Assembly: GCA_910890315.1 (NCBI GenBank)
Contig: CAJVGD010000006.1
Coordinates: 868,001-932,000 of the forward strand
Origin: Serendipita indica DSM 11827
Taxonomy: Eukaryota > Basidiomycota > Agaricomycetes > Sebacinales > Serendipitaceae
Direction: 5' to 3'
Length of the DNA: 64,000 bases
The notes under the pieces are model-generated. The model had not been told where the DNA came from, made no database searches, and worked only from the letters and a program-made list of their open reading frames with translations. The translations under genes were made by a program, and so were the position numbers. Positions 45,772-57,582 of this stretch are shown piece by piece; within the stretch, counting starts at the first letter, position 1; every line of letters begins with the position of its first letter.

Positions 45772-47710
45772 CTACGAGTTGGTCGATGAACCAGGTACAT
45801 GCGAGAATGTACCGCCTCCAAACCATTTTTCGTTGGCGGCTTTGACACGCTGAGCCATGAGCGAGTGATTGGTGAGCTCGAATCCTGAGACATGATTAAC
45901 AAAAGAGTCCGCCATCAATGCGTAAAACGAACCTTGTACAGGTGTAAAAACGAGTGAAGTCGCTGTTCCGCTTCCTTGACTCGACTGCGACGACCGGTTG
46001 AGCGCGGCTATCCTGTTCTTGTTCATCTTGCTCATCTTGGCTGTGCACACATCATCAGCACGGATCAACTGGAAAATTCAAGTAAAACCACACCTTTTGT
46101 CGCCGTCTTTCCGACTTGTGCACGAATCTTGCCCGAGTTGATCATGCCCAATCCCTCCGTCTCGTCAAACGCGCCCACTTCCTCTTCCTCGACGCCAAAT
46201 TCCATCCTGTTTCGCATTTTAGCCAGCTCGCTCTGCGCATATGCCTCTTTGGCCTTTCGCGCGCGTTTGCCGCCTCGCCGCTTCTTCTTGCCCTCATCTG
46301 GGATGGGGAGTGCCTTGGTCATCTTGGACGGCGGGGGTGCGGCCAGCTGGTCTATTCTCTTTTCCACTTGTGCGCGTAGTCTGGATCCATAGCTTCCATC
46401 TCGTAGTTTCCGCTCCAAATCCATACGCGCGGCCAATGTGCATTTGCCAGCGAGTGTCCTTTGGATCCTGCGCTTATACTCTGGTGGTGTGCTCACAACG
46501 ACCTCGGACTGGAACAAGAATCCAGTGTGACGGCCTTGAGTCGCGGTGGAGAAGCCAGCGGTAATCTTCTTCTGGGCTCCCAAAAGCTATGAGAGAATAA
46601 GTAGCAGGGTGACCGTGCGTGAAGGAGCTTACGTGAACATTGCAGGATGGCATGTTAGCAAACGCTTGTAGTCCGCCTGCCACTCCCAATAGTTTGGCAG
46701 CGGTGCCAGTTCCGACAATAGCTGATAGATTTGGTGCGAGAATGTTCATTCGAGAGCTGACATAGGCGAAAATCTTTTGACGATCAGTCTCCCAGCCAAC
46801 GGTTTGAGAATGAGGCACACCTTTTGCTTGATTTCCTCCAGCTTTTCCGCGGTATCGCATGCCTTTTCAATACTCTTCCACTGGGCTTCTGTGAGCTGCT
46901 GACCTCGCGTGTTCGTCGCAGTCATGAGCAAGCTCATTTTGATAGCAGGCGGGAGCACGCCGTCTAGCTGAACTTTGGTTGGATCCTAGATGTATCAGGA
47001 TATGAGATGTGATTCTTGTCAATGTAGAGGGTATATACCTCGTGGTTTGCCAAGGCTCGTACGGAACGGATATACATGTGAGGGTCCACGACCAAGGTCT
47101 CCAGTTCTGGAAACTTTGTCGCATAATGATCTCGAATGAACTATAGTACAATAAGCATTGGAAGATCAAAGCTTTAGTCCCTCACCTTGTTTACAAGCAT
47201 GATTTCATTCTCGAGCTCGACGGAAAGATTATTTGCTGATACAATGAGGTTATACTCTGGGTTGGCATAGGCAGGTAAAGAAGCCGTGCTCATGGCGCTT
47301 GGGAGTGCAGAGTAGTGGTCGATATCCTGCGAGAACACGCGTAAATCAGCTTAATCTTACACGAAGAGAAGTAAGCGTACTCTAATGATGTCGTTGAGCT
47401 TTTTACTTCCCAAAAGACGCGCGACCTTTGTCACGTCCGCCACCTTTCCAAGTTCCATGCGCTGAACGGCCTCTGGATCGAGCTGTTCCGCAGGTTTAAC
47501 ACCACCGGCCATGACTCCCTGGTCGTCTATACCTGTTGGACCGTTGGCTTCTTCCTCTTCGCCGTCTGACATTTCCTCGTCTCCTTCTGCATCTTGCTTG
47601 GCCGTTGCATGGCCGCTCTGAGCACCTTCTGGAGCATCCTCCTCGTATTCTTGTTCAGCCTCGTCGATTTCCGCAAAATCTGCGGCCAAGTCGTCTGCAA
47701 GCGAAGTCAT
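45772..47710 (-). CDS. PRP31: U4/U6 snRNP protein Prp31
   Basis: Starts [20 protein letters not shown] at 47710, then an acidic stretch, and [15 protein letters not shown] and [12 protein letters not shown] over the next splice. The NOP domain shows [37 protein letters not shown] and [38 protein letters not shown], a basic [17 protein letters not shown] signal and the Prp31 C-terminal domain ([20 protein letters not shown]) follow; the end is [15 protein letters not shown]. Prp31 holds the U4/U6 15.5K-RNA core and is needed to assemble the tri-snRNP in the nucleus. Introns fall at about 47,333-47,379, 47,140-47,186, 46,988-47,037, 46,770-46,822, 46,587-46,631, 46,040-46,096 and 45,883-45,933. 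Confidence 0.94.
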
Positions 47711-47748
47711 GAAGTTGTGTGGTCAGGCGTCAAGTTGTATTTTGAGCC
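47711..47748. promoter_or_regulatory. 38-bp divergent space between PRP31 and SWD2
   Basis: The two start codons are only 38 bp apart on opposite strands, so the transcription start sites must be very near or the transcripts overlap at their 5' ends. No TATA box. Co-regulation is an inference. Confidence 0.5.
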
Positions 47749-49183
47749 ATGACCCAACCACCGCCAGCTAATGTGGCGTCTGCAACGCCTTCGTTGACGC
47801 TGAATGCGACAGTAATGGTACATTGAAATGGATTTCCATGTTACCCCGTCTAATCCCTGATTGAAAGAGCCGCTTCAAACCTGCAAAGGTATTCAAGAAT
47901 GCAGTCGACGTTCCTCCCCCAGATCCAAATAACAGAAAACCAGCGTCTCCGGTCCAAATCACTGGCTTGTCTTTTGACGACAGAGGAGAAACGTTGGTCA
48001 CGGCAGGAGGAGACGAAACCTTTCGTCTATACAACATCAAGAGTGGGAAGTAAGGATGATTCTCATTGATCTTCACACATCTGAGACTCTTTGCAGATAC
48101 GTCAAGACCTTCTTTTCGAAGAAATATGGCGTAGACCTCCCTCGGTTTACACATCGGAACACTACGATTATCTATGCATCTACAAAGGAGGATGATACGA
48201 TTCGTTATCACTCGTTGCATGATAACAAGTACCTTCAATACTTCCGAGGGCATAAGAAGAGGTGCGTCTGTCGCGTGTTTATTCGGAGTCAGTCTGACCA
48301 AAACAGAGTCATCTCTCTCGAAGTCTCTCCAACAGATGACGGCTTCATCTCTTCCTCTTTGGACAATACTGTTCGGTTATGGGACTTGCGCACTCCGTCC
48401 ACCAGGGCAAGTATCGTGTGAAACATTACTGAGCTTTAGTGACAATCTACAGGGCCTCCTAAATCTTCCATACTCCGGGGTGGCTGCCTATGATACCTCT
48501 GGTGTCGTCTTCGCCGTCGCTTTGAACCATTATTCCAAAATTCTCCTCTACGACACAGCAAACTTTGACAAGGAGCCATTTCAAACAATATCGGTCGAGG
48601 ATACGGCGTTGAGCAAGATTAGCTTTCCCCCACGGCCGCTCGTCATGACCTCCCTCGAATTTTCGACAAATGGGAAATGGCTGCTTGTCGGCACATCCGG
48701 CGGCGCGCACTATATCATGGACGCATACGAGGGCCACATGCTCGCGCGTCTCACAGGTCACCGACCGCTAGATCCAAGACAGCCTCTGGGTGCACAAGCA
48801 ACACGTCTAATGAGTGGAGAGGAAGTCTGCTGGACGCCCGATTCCAAATTTGTCTTGAGCGGATCCGAAGACGGCAAAATTTACATTTGGGATATTGGTG
48901 CTCGCGGGGAACTCCAGCCGCCCAAACCAGGAAGAGATGCGGATGCATTTCAGCCTAGCCAAGTCTTGGAAGGACACGTCGGTCCAACGCGATGCCTGAG
49001 ATTTAACCCTCGCTTCTCGATGCTCGCGACCGCGAGCAATGATCTAGTAAGAGCCCTTCAAAGGCGGTCGTCTGACGTATGACTGATATCTATTAGGCAT
49101 TTTGGCTGACCGATAATGCGAGTGCAGATGTAGATGGAAAAGATACGGATAAGGATGGGGATAGCTTCATGGCTAGCCACTGA
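47749..49183 (+). CDS. SWD2: WD40 protein Swd2 (WDR82), COMPASS and CPF subunit
   Basis: Starts [19 protein letters not shown] at 47749; intron 1 (47812-47888) joins NAT to [12 protein letters not shown] repeats follow: [122 protein letters not shown] and [17 protein letters not shown], then [12 protein letters not shown]. The [23 protein letters not shown] block is characteristic of Swd2/WDR82. The protein is part of the H3K4 methyltransferase complex and of the cleavage and polyadenylation machinery. It ends at 49183 with an acidic tail. Six or more introns are in the 1.4 kb. Confidence 0.9.
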
Positions 49184-49351
49184 ACTGGTTTGGTGGTGTC
49201 CCCTATCGACAATCTCGACCAGTAGAATCGCATTCGCTGATGCTATGTAAGCTCTTCATGTGAATTTTAGACAGCATGGTCCCTACCTAGAGTCCGCAAA
49301 GTTCCCATTTGTTTGTCGTTGCCACGTCAAGAAGTTTGGATTTCGACCACA

Positions 49352-50499
49352 ATGCACTTTCGGACATTCCTTGCACAGGCCTTTACGCTTTCGCTGTTTG
49401 CGTTACGTGTATCCGCTAGATGTACGTCTATGGAGTGTAGAGGGATGTTTGTGTTGAAGCTCATGGATACGCAGCGGAACTAGACGAGGTCGACGTGACG
49501 GAACAAAAGGTAGTGGAGCCCGTACTCAGTGTTTCGGCTGCATTCCCATCGGACAATGCACTTTCGCGTTCGTATATCCAACTTGTTGAGCCAACGGACT
49601 GGTCGCTAACTGTGCGTTGGCAGGCATCGTCAATGGCCAACAAAACATGATAGAAGTCTTGATGGATAACCATACGCCTAATGAGGTAGTTCTCAGATCT
49701 ATTTATGGTATGTGATCTCCTTTGTTGCTCGTTTCCTTGCTGAACGCGGTCTAGGGTCTTTCCTCAATCCCAAGACGGGCGCTTTCTTGCGCAATGTACG
49801 CTGCAACTAAGAGCTTGTGAAGCGAGTTCTCACGGGGATATAGCTAACCGAGCAAACGTTTGAGCTCCCGGTCGATGCTGGCCGTGGAATGAAGATTCCA
49901 TATAGATTCCACAGCGAGTGAGTAGCTCCATTCTTCCTCTATGATACAGGAGCTAATCATTGCTAGATTCAAGGTCTGTATGCTTGGATGCTTCCCGCGC
50001 TGGTGCTTACAACCTGTAGACGATGGAGGCCAGGTTCCAAGTCACGGTCACATACGAGCAAGAGGTTAGTTCCATCAATCTCACGGATCTCATGCCTAAC
50101 TATATGACAGAAAGTCTCAGATAAAAAGGTTGCATTCGACGGCCTCGTCACCATCGTCGAGCCGCCATTCTCCATCTTTGACTGGAAGCTGTGAGTTTTT
50201 TCATACGCTGATGACGACCTGCTCCTGACACCCCTGCCAGTCTCTCCACATGGGGCTTTGTGTTTGGCCTGCTCGGTGTGGCCAGCTACTTTGCCTATAT
50301 CAACTTTTTCCCGGCTCCCAAAAAGAAGACCAAGGCCAAGGTTGCTGCCCCAACGGGACCTGTGGACACACCAGTGACTCCCGGTTCTGGAGTGTATTCC
50401 GAGGAGTGGATCCCCGCCCACCACATCAAAAAGGGTAAAGGCAAGAAGGATGCGCTGAGCAGCGGGGACGAGTCTGATGCGCGCCGTCGCAAGCGATAA
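49352..50499 (+). CDS. Translocon-associated protein alpha (TRAP-alpha/SSR1)
   Basis: Starts MHFRTFLAQAFTLSLFALRV at 49352, a signal peptide ending near VSAR. A lumenal domain (QNMIEVLMDNHTPNEVVLRS, SFLNPKTGAFLRN, YRFHSE, ARFQVTVTYEQE, DGLVTIVEPPFSIFDWKL) is followed by one membrane helix (TWGFVFGLLGVASYFAYIN) and a basic cytosolic tail (PKKKTKAKV, HHIKKGKGKKDA, RRRKR). At least six introns cut the lumenal part into small exons. TRAP-alpha sits beside the Sec61 channel in the ER membrane and aids translocation of some signal sequences; the yeast counterpart is Irc22. A start at ATG 49352 gives the expected signal peptide; an upstream start was not considered likely. Confidence 0.88.
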
Positions 50500-50741
50500 G
50501 AGAGAGGACTGTAGTCGTATTTGGCCTGCAGCCCGTGGGTTTGCCGTCCGCGGGCTCTGGAGGGATGGGGGGTTCCGGGGATGTCAAACGCTCTATGTCC
50601 TAGCATTAATCTATGTATCTGGTGAATGATTGATATTTTTTTCGCTTCATTTGGCCATGTGAGCGCGGGCAATGGGTGGTCATTGCGTACAATAGATCTC
50701 TCTCTGCGCTCGATAATCTTCCGCCTTGGCCTCGTCGCACG

Positions 50742-52716
50742 ATGAACCGGGGGAACAACTACCGACAGTCTTTACCGGGTTCTACGACGAGCTCGATGAC
50801 GCCAGCGACACCGGCGACACGCAAGAGAAAGCGCGGACCGCTGGACACGACGCCCTCGTCTGAGGTCAGGTTCCACGAGGAAGACGAAGTTGACGGCTTT
50901 ACTGGACAGATTAAAAGCGTTATTGTCATCGACGACGATACTCCAGAGCCTCCTCCCTCACTCCCAGCGAGCAGCCTCCCGCTTTCGAATGGGCATAATG
51001 CCAATGGCCTCTTGCCCGCCAGACCGCTGAGAACACGCGCTCAAGTTGCTGCTGCTCATGCTGCAACGGTCACTGCGCCAGTTGCAGCCGCTCCTCCTCC
51101 TCCAAAACGACGACGGCGCGATCAACCTCAACAACCGCCATCGTCCACGACATCCTCAACGAGAAAACCTTTTCCCCAGATTACCAACAAACCGTGGCCG
51201 AGCACCAGTACAGATGTCGTACGTCGTCTTTTTTGTCGCCTCCCGCCAGCGTAAACGGCACTGACAGAGCTTTTGCCCTGCAGTCTGCCGTCTCATCCCA
51301 GGCTTCAAAGGCCGCTCCATCCTGCGACGACAAGGATGGTCATTACATTGTAAATCAGGACGATATTATTGGCAAGCGATGTAAGCCCACCCCAAGATCC
51401 GCCGCCCTGTGCTAATCATTACCCAGACCGCCTCGTCAAGCTCCTTGGCCAGGGCACATTTGGTAAAGTCGTCGAGGCTGTCGACTCGACTATGAACCGA
51501 AGAGTCGCTATCAAGATCATTCGGGCCATTCCCAAGTACAGAGAGGCGTCGACGATCGAGATTCGCGTTTTGCGATTGCTCAAGGAGCGCGACCCGCACA
51601 ATATCCAGTTCGTCCTCTCCCCCTGTGTGAGACCGTCGAGAGCCCGACGCTCACCCATCCTGCAGCAAATGCATCCATCTCATCGAAACGTTTGACCACC
51701 GGAATCATGTCTGCATCGTCACAGAACTCTTGGGCATGTGTGTCTATGATTTCCTCAAAGAAAACGACTTCCGGCCGTTTCCCCGAGCTCAAATTCAGCA
51801 ATTTGCCCGGCAATTGTTATCGAGCGTTGCTTGTGAGTTGTCGACGGCATGCATGCGATGCGCATTAACGCCGTGTGGGCCAGTCTTGCATGACCTCCAG
51901 TTAATACACACCGATCTCAAGCCCGAAAATATCCTTTTGGTCAACAGTGCCTCTCGTGTGGTCACAGAGGTTGCAACTGCACCTGGTCGGGTATGTATTG
52001 TATTTCCCAGCAGGCCCCATCTGCCCTCGGCCCACTAACAATCCGGATCAGAGACCACAAACAATTCACCGAAAAATTCTATATGACTGTGATATACGCC
52101 TGATCGACTTTGGAAGCGCAACGTTTGAGCGCGAATACCATTCCACTGTCGTCAGCACACGCCATTACCGCGCACCAGAAATCATTCTTGGTCTGTCCAA
52201 GTCTCTGCTCCTTTTGAAAACGCCGCTGACCCGCGAGTGATAGGTCTGGGCTGGTCATACCCATGCGACGCCTTTTCCCTCGGCTGCATCTTTGTCGAGT
52301 TTTACACTGGCGTTGCACTCTACCAGACTCACGACAATTTGGAACACTTGGCGATGATGGAAATGGTCATGGGCCGCATGCCTGAACGTTTTGCCCGCAA
52401 AGGCGCTGCTAGTAAAGCCGAATGGTTCAAAGATGGGGCTCGACTAGACTGGCCAAAGCCCAAGGTGACCAACAAGCAGAGTCGCAAGGATGTCAAGTCG
52501 CAAAAGGCTCTTCAAGTATGTCCCAGACGCGCCTTTCCTCAGGGGTTTCTAACTGGCATGCAGGACATCATTCGGCCACAGGACCAGTTTAACCGTCACT
52601 TTCTCGATCTCGTTCGACAACTGCTCGAATTCGATCCAGCACTCCGAATAAAAGTTCGAAAGGCTCTCGAACACTCTTATTTTGCGATTGGGGTTCCCCT
52701 CGAGCCTGCTCTTTAA
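50742..52716 (+). CDS. LAMMER (CLK) dual-specificity protein kinase
   Basis: The N-terminal 200 residues are disordered and basic, with KRKRGPLD and [15 protein letters not shown] as likely nuclear signals. The kinase domain shows [15 protein letters not shown] (Gly loop), VAIKIIR (Lys), [12 protein letters not shown] (catalytic loop), [11 protein letters not shown] (DFG) and [12 protein letters not shown], then the LAMMER box [11 protein letters not shown], where the usual Arg is Met. [20 protein letters not shown] closes the domain. LAMMER kinases phosphorylate SR splicing factors and control growth and stress responses. Introns include one that splits HNIHKCIHL (51,608-51,663, donor GTTCGT). 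Length is about 530 residues. Confidence 0.92.
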
Positions 52717-52941
52717 CCGCCTGGCCTCTTGTAGAGTATGCAGCTTTAAACTTCGTCGTCGCGTCTATGTAAAAGGATAATCATGCTTCCCTAACAACTT
52801 TCGTTCACTGATAGAGCCAGTCTCATGTGAATCGACGATTTTTTAAAACCCGCCTTACGCTTTCGACGTCCTCGCTCTTCCAAGGCTCTTTGACTTCGCC
52901 TCTTTGGCCCTGGCGCAACTTGCTCCGCAACCTGGATCCCA

Positions 52942-55900
52942 ATGGCATTCAAATCGGAGAAGGACAAGCTCCTCAAAGTTCTTCGAAGTGAAATCACAAC
53001 ACCGGAGCTGAAGACAGGGCATGGAAATTTCTCCCTGTTCGGCATTGGTTCCAACGGCGAAGACTCGCCCATTGTGACATCGGACTCTGATGAAGAGGTT
53101 GTTGTACATACGCACGAGGTTTGTCTACACGCTCCTTGGGGCGTATAATGATTACAACACTCGCTGACTTGCCATTCTCGCTAAAGAGCATGTTGGCTTC
53201 GTTGGCGAAGCAATTGGAGATTCAGAAAGAAGTTACCGAGATATGCGAGCGAGACTTGGCCTATCGCACGGAGATTATCGAGCTGTTGAGTGCTCGAATC
53301 ATCCAGCTCGAGGCCGAGTCTGAGACGTGGAAGGAGCAGCGCAAGTCGTTTGCAGCACTGAGGGAGAAAATGGTCTATCTCGAACAGTTATATGGTGGAG
53401 ATGGGGCCAGAGAGCTCGAACAGGCTACACATATAGACGGCCCTGTCATTCCAGAGGACCAAACTCTCGTAGAGATTACGTATCTCGAAACCCTCAAGAG
53501 CCAGGTCGACAAAAGTCGTGTGGATATGCAAAATTGGACTATCCGCATCTCTGAACTGGAAAGTCAACTTGAAGAGGTGCGAGAGGAGTCGTCGGCGTCA
53601 CGAGTTGCGTATGTAAGACTCGACGAGGAGAAGCGCGAGTGTGACAGAAACTATGAATCTCGTATTTCCTCTCTTCAAGCAGAGCTCGACACTCTTCGAG
53701 AGGCAGGGGCGAAGGCATCAGCCAGGATTGAAGAGGTGAGTCGACGACAGCATGCGAAGTCGTTCTGACAACCTTCAAGCTCTCAGGTGCACTCGAGCGT
53801 GCCGATGAGCATATGGATGCTCTTACGGTCGAGCTCAAATCAGCAGAGGCGACACGCGACGCCTCACTTGCTGCTGCATCTGCAGAGGCTGCAGATTTTG
53901 CCACTCTCAAAGGCCGTATTGCCGAGTTTGAGGCTCAACATGCCATTTGGGAGCAACAACGTGCAGAGTATATGACAAGCTTGGGGTCGAGCTCGAAACG
54001 ATTGGCCGACTCGGAAGCCGCTTTCTCGACAGCATCATCTCGCATCAAGGAACTGGAGGTAGAACTAGATGCATCCAAGGCCGAGATCTCAAGTCTCCTT
54101 CAAGCTCACAAGGAGGCCTCTGAGCGCTTCGAGCAGATTCGTGCTGGATTGGAGACGAAATTGATGACCTCAGTTGAAACATCACAATCCGAAATTGCTA
54201 CGCTACAAGCAGCTCTCCACCAAGCCGAGATGGCGAAAGCGGATGCAGATCAGGAGCTGTCGAAACTCCAAGCTGCTGTATCCAGCCACGAAGAAGAGGT
54301 CGCCGGCTATACTACCCTTATTCAAGAACTCCGTGATAGCTCTGATGGACTCAACCAACGCGTTGGAGAACTTCAAGCCGAGTTGGAACAGGCTAAGCAA
54401 ACTCTTGTGGAGCTCGAGGCAACTAATGCCTCGAGTGAAGCCGCTGCAGAAGAGAAATATACAAGACTACATGCGGAAGAAGCTGCAGCCAAAGCGAGCG
54501 CGGAAGCCCAGGTTCGCGAACTCGAAACGCAGATCATTTACATCAAGGAGCAATGCTCTCATCATACATCCGAACTCGAGCAAGCAAAGTTGCAGCTCGA
54601 GGAGCTTGGGGCCGCCCAAGGAAAGGCGGCCGAAGCGGCGCAACGCATCACTGAGCTTGAAGATCTGCTTTCCTCCCGTGAAAGCCGTGTCAATGAGCTC
54701 GAGGCCGAACTCGGTGATATAAAGGAGCGAGTTCAGGACTATGAGCGACGTCAACAGGAAGCTACGGACGCACTCGAGGTTGCAAAGAAGGAATATGCCG
54801 CGTCTTTGGCAGAATACGACGGTCGTCTCTCAGATATGACGCTGGGAGCCTCCACCAATGCGTCTCGACACGCTGCTTTGGAGAATGAGGTTTCGTCTCT
54901 GACCGCCAAGGTTGCAGCTCTCGAAGGCGACCTTGAGGCATCAAAATTGAGTGAAGAGCAGCTCAAGAAAGACCTCGAGGAACATATAGAGGCACTCGGC
55001 CGTGACGACGTTCAAAAGCTCAATGAAGCAGAGTCACGTGTCGCTAGTCTCAGTCAGTCGCTCGCGATGGCTGAAGAAGAGAACCAAACCTACCAGTCTC
55101 GTATCGTGGAGCTCGAGCAGTCAGTCGCAACCACAGAGTCAGAGGTGACAAAGAGGTTTGAATTACAACTTCAAGACGCTGAAACGAAGATCACCAATCT
55201 CCAACTAGCGTTTGAGCACAAATCGTCCGCTCACGCCGAAGCGCAAGAGAAGTGTTCGAAATTGGAGAGCAATCTGGAAGAAAAGACTGCAGCTCAAATC
55301 GCTCTAGAACAGCGGCTATCAGAACTCCAGAAGCAGTTTGACGATAAAATGAGATCTCTGGAGCAACAATTGGGGCTCAAGGTGCTTAGCGTAACTGAGT
55401 TGGAGGAGATTATCGAAACGCTAAAGACGGAAAAGGCTGCTGTTGAAAAGAGGGCCCGCTTGGATGTTGAAGAGCTCAGGTCCCAAATGGCAGCCATTTC
55501 GGAGCAATCCGAGTCTACCGAGGTGCGAGGTACATTTCTCTACGCGACTCGTACTAATGTAGCGTAGCTTCAGACAGCTCTGGACAAGGCAAAGGCGGAT
55601 ATCGTGCAACGCGACAAGGAAATAGCCATGCTCAAGAAGGAAGCGAAGGAAGAGGGACGTCGGTCCTCCATCGACGAGTCTTCCCTTCAAGATCTCTATG
55701 CAGAACACGAGCGGCAAATTTCTCAGATGGAGCAGGACTATGATGACCTTCGTATCGAGAGAGACGAAATCATCGCCGAGCGAGATGCGATTGAAGCAGA
55801 GAAAGATGCTCATCAAGCGCGTTGCCACGACCTTGAACACAGAATCAAAGAGCTGGAATCCAAGCACGGCTACTCTATGACGAGTCCGGTGGAGATGACC

Positions 55901-57051
55901 GACCAAGAGAGGGCAACACTGGTCGAGTTACAAATTAAGCTTCGGGAGACTGAGCAAAAACTTCAAAAGACGGAGCGTGCCCTAGTCAGGCGCTCAAACT
56001 CTGCCGAGTCAAACGTTTCGGAGAGATCGCGCGACTCTCTCATCATTGTAGAGACTGTGGATGAGAAAGGGAACTCTGAAGTTCGCGAAGTGCGGAACAT
56101 TGGCAGCGACGCTGGAAGCGATACGGCCTCTGACGTGACGGCTGACCGTTCCACTCTGGCAGCATCATACTCGTTGGCGTCTACAACATCCTCAGTTGCT
56201 GAACTGGAGGCGGCGAATGCACGGGCAGAGCAAGCGGAGAGAGAAGTACGCCGACTGAGCCTACTGCTACAGAGTCACCAGCCCTCCAGCTCGTCAGTCA
56301 AGTCTCAAGGATCCTCAAGTTCGCAACAATCGCAACAGTCACCACATGTAGACGAGCATGGGGTACGTATATAGAAGCATTGTTTAAACTAAAACTCACA
56401 CACAAATAGTCGCTTTTCCGTCGGCTTTCGAGACATGATTCCAAGTCTTCCCATTCCAGTCACTCGAGCATGTCGATTGCAGCTGCTCTTTCTGGAGCCA
56501 GTCGTATGGTTGGAAGCATCGGGCACGGAGACGCGCCCGGCATCTTCCCAGAGAGAATCCGAAGGGTTTCAAGCCATTCCTCGCACCATGATGACGAACA
56601 CCACGAGAAGCATCATCATGATATTTCCAATCCATTCTTGCTCTTTGCTGGCCGTGATCGAAAAGATTCGACCAAATCTCGCCGTTCCGTCTCAGTATCC
56701 TCCCTTCCGCCATCCGTCGCATCCCCTACCACGCCCGACACACCTCAGGGATCCAGACTGCGTGAGTCGATGCGAGGCGCTGAAAGCCCCATCTCGCCCA
56801 CAAAGTCGATGGCTGCAATTGAACGCGAACGCAAAGCTCGAGAAAAGGCTGAACGCTTGGAGAAAGAAAGGCAAGAGAAGGCGGCCAAGATTGAAGCGGC
56901 CAAAGCTGAAAAGGCAGCGAAGAGGGAGGCGGAACGACTCGAACGCGAACGTAAGGAGAAGGAGAGGAGGGAACGCCTCAAGGCGGACCCCAACGGACTG
57001 GCACGGCTTACAGCGATGAGACAAGGGGCGGGCACTTACTATTCGACATGA
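52942..57051 (+). CDS. Large coiled-coil protein, about 1,300 residues
   Basis: Exons: 52942-53118, 53188-53734, 53780-55527, 55568-56362 and 56410-57051 (edges approximate). The N-terminus (MAFKSEKDKLLKVLRSEITT, FSLFGIGSNGEDS) is followed by LAKQLEIQKEVTEICERDL and then by nearly 800 residues of heptad coiled coil rich in Glu, Leu, Ala, Gln (for example ELQKQFDDKMRSLEQQLG). After it come a Ser-rich segment, a His-rich stretch (SSHHDDEHHEKHHHD) and a final charged helix with RERKAREKAERLEKERQE. It may be a cytoskeletal or cortical scaffold; no motor or membrane segment is seen. The start is uncertain because the frame stays open upstream of the ATG and a 5' exon is possible. Confidence 0.78.
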
Positions 57052-57146
57052 TGCATTGATCACGTTTAAACTCTCGTAGTGGACACAATTTATCCCGCTG
57101 TAATAGTCTTGCATCTGTTGTGGAACTTACTCTTTGAACCCCGACT

Positions 57147-57497
57147 ATGTCGTCTGCACCACAGCAGACTCCAGTAGAGGAGACGAAGACGCCAGAAAAC
57201 TGGCAAAAGATGATCAAAGTGGGTGCTCTTGAGGTTAAGGAGGTTTGTATTGATGGGTTGAAAGGGCAAAACACCGTCCCAGTTCACAGACCCGTGTCAT
57301 GCGGCCGCCAAGGCATCTTTCCGTTGTCTAGACGAGAATAATTACGACAGAGATGCATGTTTGCAGATATTTGCAGATTACCGCGAATGCAAAGCTGCCT
57401 GGTACGTCCAACCTGGTGCTGGCAAGACCTTCTGACCCGCGTTTCTAGGATAGAACAACGCCGAGCAGATCGTCGTGCCGGTCGCGCAAATTTCTGA
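57147..57497 (+). CDS. COX23: Cox23-type CHCH protein
   Basis: Exons 57147-57242, 57283-57401 and 57449-57497 give 87 residues. The second exon begins FTDPCHAAAKASFRC (CX9C) and holds CLQIFADYREC (CX9C), followed by KAAWIEQRRADRRAG over the last splice, matching the Cox23 (CHCHD7-like) twin-CX9C fold. Such proteins are imported by Mia40 into the mitochondrial intermembrane space and act in cytochrome oxidase assembly. The acceptor of intron 1 is CCCAG at 57282, which keeps the frame into the first cysteine motif; the AG six bases later would not. Confidence 0.9.
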
Positions 57498-57582
57498 GTC
57501 TACACAAACGACCTGTTTGTCATTTCTGATGCAAATTGACCTCAATTACCATTATATGACGAGAGACTAGCATGCATAAAAA

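Noticed and set aside
54174-54722. Plus-strand ORF of 182 codons in the coiled-coil gene
   Set aside because: Shifted frame of the repetitive Glu/Lys/Gln coding sequence.
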